From Byssochlamys sp. IMV 00236 (lineage: Eukaryota > Ascomycota > Eurotiomycetes > Eurotiales > Thermoascaceae): DNA of 64,000 nt. Position numbers and translations under genes: made by a program. Location of the stretch: the NCBI GenBank assembly GCA_001931875.2, contig MSJH02000660.1, positions 237,317 through 301,316 of the forward strand, written 5' to 3'. This document shows, piece by piece, positions 56,694 to 64,000 of the stretch. The notes beneath the pieces are model-generated. The model was not told the origin of the DNA, did not search any database, and saw nothing but the letters and a program-made list of their open reading frames with translations. Position 1 is the first letter of the stretch. Every line of letters starts with the position of its first letter.

Positions 56694-58449
56694 ATGAGGG
56701 CCAGTAACTGGCTCAATGCCGCGCTTGCGGCGGCGTTGACTATGAATGTCGACCTGGTCGCCGGTTTCTGGCGTCTCCCGTGTCGAGGACGCTCCGGTGC
56801 CGCAAGAGTTGATCCCCTGATGAGTCCAGGAGAGATCTCTCAGCATGTCCACGTTGTTGCTGGTGGTAAAAGTGAGTTTCTCCTGCAGATACTCTGCTCC
56901 TTTAATACCCTTTAAGGCTACCACCACAAAGGAGGCAGCATTGGACGAGTTGCTAACGTGCTCTTTGCAGATTTTGGACCGAACGCTGACCAGGATTCCT
57001 TGATGAATTCTGAGTGCACTTCGTGTGCCGTTACCCAGGATAAGTCGGCGTACTGGGCCCCGGGACTTTACTTCATATACCAAAATGGAACCGCCGAGCT
57101 TGTCCAGCAAGAGGGTGGTATGCTTGTGTGAGTATCCCCAAAACATGCACCCTTTATATTACATCAGACCACCATCTTTCCACATTCAGGGTGGCTTCAC
57201 CGTCATATATGCCGATCACAGGAATTCTGAACGATTCATTAGGTACTATCTTCTGTACGGCGAGAACATCAAGGCTTTCCCCAACGGTTTCAGAATGATC
57301 GCCGGTGACAGCACCAAGAGGAACTTCACTGGTCCTATCCCTGATGCCCCCAAGTCTCTTTGGGGAAGTGCCGACGAACACCAGAATGAGCTGGCGGAGA
57401 AGGCCATTGGCTTCAACTGCTTGAACTATGCGACCAACCCGGAGCCTTCCCTCTACCGCCACGAGTTTCCCAAGAAGGATTTCATAGATGCTAACTGCCC
57501 CGATGGAATACGTGCCGAATTGATGTTCCCGTCATGCTGGAATGGCAAAGACGTCGACTCTGAAAACCACAAGGACCACGTCGCATACCCATCTCTCGTC
57601 ATGGATGGCGAATGTCCTAAAGGCTACGAGACCAGAATTGTTTCTCTGTTCTACGAAACAATCTGGAACACGGCTGCATACAAGGATGTCGAAGGAACCT
57701 TTGCCTTTGCGAACGGTGATCCTACTGGTAATGGCTACCACGGAGACATGATGATGGGTTGGGACGAGGATTTCCTCCAGCAGGCGGTGGATACGTGTAC
57801 CAATCCATCCGGTGAGGTCGAGGACTGCCCTCTATTCGATCTTCAGTCGGACGACGACCAGATCCAGTGCCGTTTCGATGTTCCATCCGATCTCCTTGAC
57901 GAAGACGTTCTCTTTCACAATGGCCTTCCTGGAGGCCTGCAGCTTTCATGGGGACCCGAACCTCAGCTCATGAACATGGGTGGTATTATCTCCTCACTGG
58001 TATCTTCCCTAGTACCATCGCCATTTGCATCTTCTTCTACCCCGTCGCCATCTGTGGTATCATCATCGGCTACTCCCACGCCGTCCGAAACGACTTCCAG
58101 CGTCGCCACGTCTTCACCATCCCTCGTTTTGCCTTCTGACTTCACTCCCGTGACCAAGCTGGAAGAAGTTGCTGCGACTACTGCTGTTTCTGAGCAGGCC
58201 ATCCCAAGTTCCCTTATTGGCAAGACCGCTGCGTACGAAATTGTGGTAGTCGAAGAGGACATTTTTGTCACGATGGACAATACCGGTAATGTTCTGGGTA
58301 GCTCTTCAGCGGATCTGAAGACCCTCTACACATCGAGCTCGACCGGCATTATCGGTGCCCCCAGCGCAGCTCCTGAGAAAAGGGACGGAGTCCACCCTCA
58401 CGCCCACAAACACATCCACGGCAGACGGGGCGTCGGTCACCACCATTGA
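56694..58449 (+). CDS. Secreted DUF1996 protein with Ser/Thr-rich linker and His-rich tail, 513 aa
   Basis: Three exons: 56694-56871, 56971-57127 and 57243-58449; introns of 99 and 115 nt, in phase. A signal peptide of about 24 residues (MRASNWLNAALAAALTM) precedes the DUF1996 start FWRLPCRGRSGAARVDPLMS. Conserved segments are SQHVHVVAGGKNFG, CTSCAVTQDKSAYWAP and YYLLYGENIKAFPNGFRM, FPSCWNGKDVDSENHKDHVAYP, and GDPTGNGYHGDMMMGWD. From about residue 375 a Ser/Thr/Pro-rich stretch suggests heavy O-glycosylation. The last 20 residues are unusually His-rich (HPHAHKHIHG and a final HHH). DUF1996 proteins are secreted by many fungi and their function is unknown. It should be in the cell wall or medium. 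No GPI signal is apparent. Confidence 0.92.
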
Positions 58450-59586
58450 GTATTTTCGTTTGATTAAGAAAACTTCGCTTCTTCTGTGAATACTGCTTCT
58501 CCTGGAAGGAGGAGCATGTTATATTTATTATGTGTTGAGTTTGACCCCATGACCGCGAGACGGAATCATTTCAGGCTGCTTCTTTATTGTCAATAGGGTG
58601 TCCAGGCGTGGATGACAAACAACCAAACTTTTGAGCCTTGGAGCCTGTGTAGCCATGTATGTATTTATAGAAAAATCGAGTTGAATTAAGGTCACATCGC
58701 CACCGTTGTCACACACACACTCGAAGGATGTCCCCGTAGTAGCCTCGTAACTACTACTTCGGATCCTTCAGATCCTTCAAATCCTACCTTACCAGCTGGG
58801 CTGCTGGAGAGCGTTATGATAGCTGCTGATAGCTGTCGCTTGGCACCCCACAGCCGGGCGTTTCGCGCCGAACACCTGGAGGACATGATAAACTAGTCCC
58901 TTGCTTCCGATGTTTAACTGGATGGCGCGGGCAACCGATCGACCTTCGACATTACTGGAGGCGGCTTAGAATAGCACCAGCTATTCAAATTTCAGGCCCT
59001 TTTGACTCCTTTTAACTCGGGCTGAATCCTATCCAATGATTCATCTGATTTCCCTTACACCTGGGACCAAGGGGAGGTTACATGCAGCGCGCGGCAAAAA
59101 AATTGAAGAAGTGAAACCATCCCATTAGGCCCACGAGTAAAGTATTCAGATTGTTACTTCATGTGTGCTGGCGGCGGAGAGGCTGTGCAAAAGCTCCCCA
59201 GCCAACTGGTTCGGGTCGCTTTTGCCCAGATCTAAGTTTATCAATCTTCTTCAGACTTGTCTCTGACTAGTTCAATTCTTGTCAGACCGTGGCTTTCCGG
59301 GCGATTATTATTTAAACGTCCTGCCCCGCGCCTTGCTTTTATCTGGAAATCGCAAGAAAGGGTTGTTTTCAAGGGTTCTTCTTCTGTTGATCTGTGAATG
59401 CTTTTTTTCTCTCTTCCTAATTGGAGACTTCTTGTTTACAATCTTTTCTTATTCGCCGCGACGTCCTTTTACCAGACGAACATAACGGTACATACATAAG
59501 CGACTTAATATCTCCTCTGATTATCTATATACGCACAACTTAATCCTACGAAGCCACGAATATATTGCATTGCATTACTATCCAAA
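58450..59586. other. Intergenic region between two secreted-protein genes
   Basis: 1.1 kb holding the 3' end of the DUF1996 gene and the promoter of the Cys-rich protein gene. A short (CA)n lies at 58710-58720. A T-rich stretch (about 59390-59440) sits 150-200 bp before the next ATG. No gene. Confidence 0.5.
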
Positions 59587-60346
59587 ATGTTCTGGAAGAC
59601 AGCTCTCAGTCTCCTTTCCTGCGCTCTCGCTGTGTCTGCCATCCCACAGCAAACACCATCGCCTTCCTCCTCCTCTTACTACACTCCAAGCTCTTCAGTG
59701 ACTGTCCCGCCCTCATCGACCATCACACCGCCGCCAGCCACACTCAGCTGCTCATCCGGATCAACCATCCTATACACAACAGACTGCACGATGGGCTTCC
59801 CGATCTCATACTGCCATAGTCCCGAGCCCCCAATCCAGTGTTCGTCAGGCTACTATCCTTCCGTGTGGCACCCGGAACATTGCGTCGCGGAATCAACATG
59901 CTATCCGGTTGATTCGCCATACATTACCACGAAGTGCTCGAACGGTGGAACCCCTTACACGACTAGCACTCTCTACGAGGGCACTCTGGCTGGCGGAGAG
60001 TCAACGACTATAACCAGTAAGTCCCCAATAGAAGAAGAAGCAAGAATAATATATTCTAACTCAATATTCCAACAACCCAGACGTCGGCTGCTCCTGCGCC
60101 GCCAACCAATGGTACAGCATGACTCTCGGACCCGGTGGCTCGACCGTCGACACGTACTGTATGCCTCACAGCGCGTGCCCGGCTGGAATGAGTACTTCCG
60201 TGAGCACGAATAGCTACTGTGCCACGGCTCCAGCGAGTGCTTGCTCGGACATTCCTCTCACGACGGATTTTTGCGTCTGCCAGAACCCAACTGCGACGGC
60301 TGTTTACCCATCTGGTGATGGAGCTGTCGCGACTGGGTGCGCGTGA
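59587..60346 (+). CDS. Secreted cysteine-rich protein of unknown function, 231 aa
   Basis: Two exons, 59587-60016 and 60081-60346, with a 64-nt intron joining as TIT/NVGCSC. A signal peptide of about 18 residues ends AVSA. A Ser/Thr/Pro-rich stretch (about residues 22-55) is followed by a Cys-rich region: 16 cysteines in the mature protein, an even number that fits eight disulfides. Repeating pieces such as TTDCTMGFPISYC, GCSCAANQWYSM and TTDFCVCQNP recall the small secreted proteins of saprotrophic Eurotiales, but I do not recognise a named family. Probably extracellular or wall-bound. The start is firm (AAAATGTTC, signal peptide); the intron is supported by phase and by the Cys pattern. Confidence 0.85.
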
Positions 60347-61129
60347 TTTGTATAGTTGTTGTTGCTGTTCGTTTGGAATGAGGGAGTTTAGTTGATCATG
60401 ATGATTTGATGAGATACGAACGCGTGGGATTTAATGGTGCGGTAATTGGTATGTATATTGGAGAGAAAAGGAGGGATTGGGATGATATTGATCTCGGCTC
60501 TTGAGTTGTAAAAAAAAGGCCAAAAGATACAGTGAGATGAGGGGGATCATAATAGGGAATAGTAGTAAATAATTACTCTAGAATGATTAATATATAGCTA
60601 ATGTGGAACAAGGACCAATATAGAAAAGATACTATCTTGTACACTCCCCGTGGAAATTCCATACATGCTCCGTTACAGAGAAGGGAGTTTTCCTCGATCA
60701 ATCAATGAGAATGATTTACTGTACTAAAAACGAGGATTCCTTCTTTACCAGCCATGTGATTATAAGCTTTTGGTACGACACATGGCATTCTCCGCTTGCC
60801 GCATTCAAGAATGCTGCAAGGATCCATCTGGCGGGTAACACGGACTATCTCGGCGCGTTCTTTTTTTTTTTCTCCCTTCTTGAGAGTATACTAATTTCGG
60901 CATTATAGACACTGTGGATATATTAGTGCATTCTCGGGATCGACATCGAGATAAAAGGGGAAACGCATCAAAGGAACCGAGAGCACGTAAGCATAGCAAT
61001 GGAACCCAATGCACATAGAGCCATTTCTCTCCAAGACATCTTCCTGATATTCTATTTTACTCTAAATTCCCACTTCTAATGGGAAATCATATCCGATCTA
61101 GCTAAAGTACCGAATCCCACAGTCTCATT
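60347..61129. other. Convergent 3' intergenic region
   Basis: 783 bases between two converging stops. AT-rich, with a 12-T run at about 60861-60872. No gene. Confidence 0.5.
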
Positions 61130-62305
61130 CTAGAATCTAGTAGGCTCGACTGCGGGCTTGTTCCCAACGGCCTTTTCGATCTTCTCGATGATCTCCGGCG
61201 TCAACTTCTCCACCACAGCGAATGCGCGCACGTTCTCCCTGATCTGCTCAGGTTTCGAGGCTCCAGTAATCAGCGACGAGACATTCTTGTTCGTCAACGC
61301 CCAGGCCAGGGAGAGCTGTGCTAGCGTGACGCCCAGTTCCTCTGCAATAGGTTTCAGCGCAGCGACCTGCGCCAGCTGAGCCTTCCAGGTCTCATTGCCA
61401 AACGTCTTGCGGAAGTTAACGGTATAGTTGTCCTGTGCCTCGGCCAGACGGCTTCCTGGAGGGGGCGCATCGACATCGTTATATTTGCCCGTTAGGATCC
61501 CCTGCTTGAGCGGCGACCAGACCGTCAGGCCGAGACCGTGGGCCTCATAGAGCCATCGGTATTCCTTCTCGACGCGCTCTCTCCAGAGGAGGCTGTACTG
61601 CGGCTGCTCGACGACTGGGCCGACTAGACCCAGTCTGTCTGCAATGCGCCATGCATCTGCGATCTCGCTGGCCGTCCACTCCGACGTTCCCCAGTAGAAT
61701 GTCTTGCCTGTGTTGATGATGTGGTTGAAACCACGTACGACCTCTTCCATGGGCGTCTCGCGGTCGGGACGGTGAGCAAAGACAATGTCGACATAGGGGA
61801 GGTCGAGGCGCTTCAGTGAAGCGTCAATTCCTTCAATGATGTGCTTGCGGGAAAGGCCCTTGTTATTGAGAGGATTCGAGGGGTTGGCAGCGTTGGCTTG
61901 TCCGTGGTAGAGCTGAAGAGTGAGTCTTAATATCAAGAATAGTGCATCTGATTTCTCAGGAATACTCACTTTCGTGGAAATGACTAGATCGTTTTGTTTC
62001 CATCCATACCTCTTGATCGCCTGGCCGAGGACGACTTCGGCCTCGCCGCCAGAATAACCCTCTGCGGTATCGAAGAAGTTGATTCCCACATCGTACGCAG
62101 CTTTCATGCACTCAAAGGCAGTTTCTAGATTTCATCTGTTAACTTGCTGCTAGCCCCATGCAGTACCTCTTTTGCTAGGTAGTTACGACATACCATTGCC
62201 AACATGACCACCATAGGTGAGCCATCCTCCGAGCGAAATGGCAGAGACCTTGAGACCAGTTCGGCCCAGGAATCGATATTGCATCGGTGGCAATTCGTCT
62301 GCCAT
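61130..62305 (-). CDS. Aldo-keto reductase, Kv-channel beta-subunit (AKR6) type, 349 aa
   Basis: Three exons: 62305-62194, 62124-61970 and 61912-61130; introns of 69 and 57 nt. The second intron is in frame without a stop, so a single long reading frame hides it; splicing gives [20 protein letters not shown], as expected for the family. Catalytic residues are present: Asp and Tyr in [14 protein letters not shown], Lys in LVISTK, His in [28 protein letters not shown] is the usual N-terminus. It should be a cytosolic NADPH-dependent reductase of aldehydes or quinones; fungal members resemble animal Kv-beta and yeast Ypr1/YakC relatives but their substrates are not fixed. A longer start at 62380 is possible but lacks similarity. 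Confidence 0.94.
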
Positions 62306-64000
62306 ATTTATTGCCTGTCCAATTGTTTCCCTCGACGTGAATTGAAGACGAGCCAACTTACTTAGCTCTTCGGCGCGCACGTCTATTTATTTACAGTAAG
62401 AGCGGATAAAGTCGAGCGACGTAGGCAACTAAATCGCGTCATCCCGCCAAAATTATGCTCGATTTGTTTAAGCAGGATGCTGTAGCGACACCTCTTAATT
62501 GGTTCTTGTGTTTTAGTAAGGTCAATCTGGCTTGGAGTCTGCGAGATCCAAGTTGACTACTACTTAACTATGTACTGTACTTAGGTATCGCTTAAGTATC
62601 GACCCCGCAGACGGGCCATCGACCTTCCTGATCGAGGGAGATCAGACGGCGAATTAGTAATCGCTGTTTTGCACTTCTTCCGGAATTGGAGAAAATATCA
62701 TATACCTTAATAGCTTCTAGATAGCAGAGCTCGTTTTGACTGGATCCTACGTGCTGCTTGTGTGATTGGGAGGTTGAATGGCGTGTCCTCGAAGGGATAC
62801 TTGGTCTCATATTAAATGCGCAAGATAGATGCCACGTTTATTTGAAGGCATTTCTGAAGATACTATCGAAACATCCTTAGGCTAAATACTTGAAGACAAT
62901 GGTACTGTACATGTACGTGCCACGTTTCCATAGCAGATCTCGTTGTCCCCAGTTCTAGCCGTTGGACATATCAACGATATCGAGATGAAAAAGCTTAAGG
63001 CGCCTGTGGGGATAGCTTGTTCTTAGGTCGGACTGGCTCCATCCCATTCCGATAATGTTATATCTACAGATATATGGAAACCTGTGTTGGAAGCTCAGCT
63101 GAGACCGAGAAGCGCGAGTCTTTGCGCGTAGAGGAGACGAAGAAATAGCATCTATAGCACTTGCAACCTGCTAGTACGCACCAGAGGATCTTCCACTTAT
63201 CAGAAAGCTATCGGCCAACTGCTACCGTCCGCCTCAATGATTAAATTAGCTCGGCATGATCGATAACCATCATAACTCACCGATAAGCATTTGGCATCAG
63301 GATTGTCCTCTGGGACCTCTACGTGGGATAGAGATACCTAGCCACATGGCACAAATTCCACCGTTTTCTTAGAATAACTACCGAAAAAGCCTGAAAGGTA
63401 ACCATGATGTCCTAAATTGGAGACGTTGTGCAGAATAATGGCGGACAGATATTTAGAGAGCGTCACCGTCCGAATCAAGGTTGGAAAGTCGAAGACCCCG
63501 CTTTACTTACGGGCTGTACTTAAGTACATCGCCGATCGCTGGACAAGCTTGCGAACAGCAATTGGCTTTGACGGCATAGATACGCAGTGTTACACTCGTT
63601 TATCGAATGGCAAGCTTTGTCAAAGATACCCATGCGAAGATCTGGGTGCAACGTCCTCAGTACATTGGCTTAATTTGAATACTACCTAGCGTTGAGACGG
63701 GACAAAGCTGTCAAGCATATAAAGACGGCAAATGTATCCTGTATCCATTATACATGTCTCTTTATTCTCAATATCCTGCAGTGCGATATATATGGTAATT
63801 GTGAAAGTGGGATTTTCGTCAGCCGGAGACAAGTGAGATGTATTATTATCAAGGGCTTTTATCTGCTTGTATCGCCCTGTCACTGGGGCTCTGCTGTATG
63901 TGCTTCTTTCTTTACTCATATACCATACAGGAGGTTTCTCCTTTTTGGTCGAGTTGTCTAGAGAGTTTTAAATTTTATACGGTAAAACAGTTACCTTAAT
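62306..64000. other. Right-end region without a supported gene
   Basis: 1.7 kb, starting with the reductase promoter. A 90-codon frame at 63417-63689 begins on a non-ATG codon; its first ATG (63438) opens MADRYLESVTVRIKVGKSK, which I do not recognise. It could be part of a gene continuing beyond the edge or chance. Confidence 0.35.

Noticed and set aside
1..64000. CRISPR array, operon, riboswitch or biosynthetic gene cluster
   Set aside because: The DNA is eukaryotic, no regularly spaced repeats exist, and no backbone synthase (PKS, NRPS, terpene) accompanies the oxygenase, aminotransferase or reductase.

Overview
The window reads as chromosomal DNA of a filamentous ascomycete, most likely Eurotiales and Aspergillus-like. 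Three things point there. Genes are monocistronic and sit on both strands. Most are split by short introns (about 47 to 115 nt) with GTRNGT-type donors and YAG acceptors. Several proteins are typical of such genomes: a 352-residue NmrA, DUF3433 membrane proteins, an AA11 chitin-type LPMO, a DUF1996 secreted protein and a Zn2Cys6 regulator. I rebuilt the exon structures by hand from splice signals and reading phase. Each complete multi-exon model below closes in frame from ATG to stop, but none was checked against transcripts.

Left part (1-19.3 kb): a DNAJC11-like J protein running off the left edge, a ceramidase/NAAA-like amidase, a 957-residue zinc-cluster transcription factor, a 4.8 kb region without a convincing gene, ribosomal protein L4, a 1,235-residue DUF3433 membrane protein, and a secreted AA11 LPMO with an X278-like tail.

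Middle (19.3-46 kb): a 3.6 kb gene-poor stretch, then an RWD/IMPACT (Yih1-type) protein, an aromatic-type aminotransferase, an LCCL-domain membrane protein, a BTB protein with acidic repeats, a METTL25-type methyltransferase, a 2OG-Fe(II) oxygenase, the Qc-SNARE Tlg1, a NAP/SET histone chaperone, an egghead-like GT2 glycosyltransferase, and the nitrogen-metabolite-repression regulator NmrA.

Right part (46-64 kb): a 5.4 kb gene-poor stretch upstream of nmrA, a cytosolic L-asparaginase with ankyrin repeats and an apparent GC-AG intron, an AT-rich region that looks like decayed repeat DNA, two secreted proteins (DUF1996 with a His-rich tail; a 16-cysteine protein), and a Kv-beta-type aldo-keto reductase.

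The genes are a normal housekeeping and accessory mixture. I see no biosynthetic cluster, CRISPR array, tRNA, rRNA or intact transposon. The least explained items are a 65-bp hairpin-forming repeat present twice 41 kb apart, a possible small split gene at 30.4-31.0 kb, and the long gene-free tracts beside regulatory genes.
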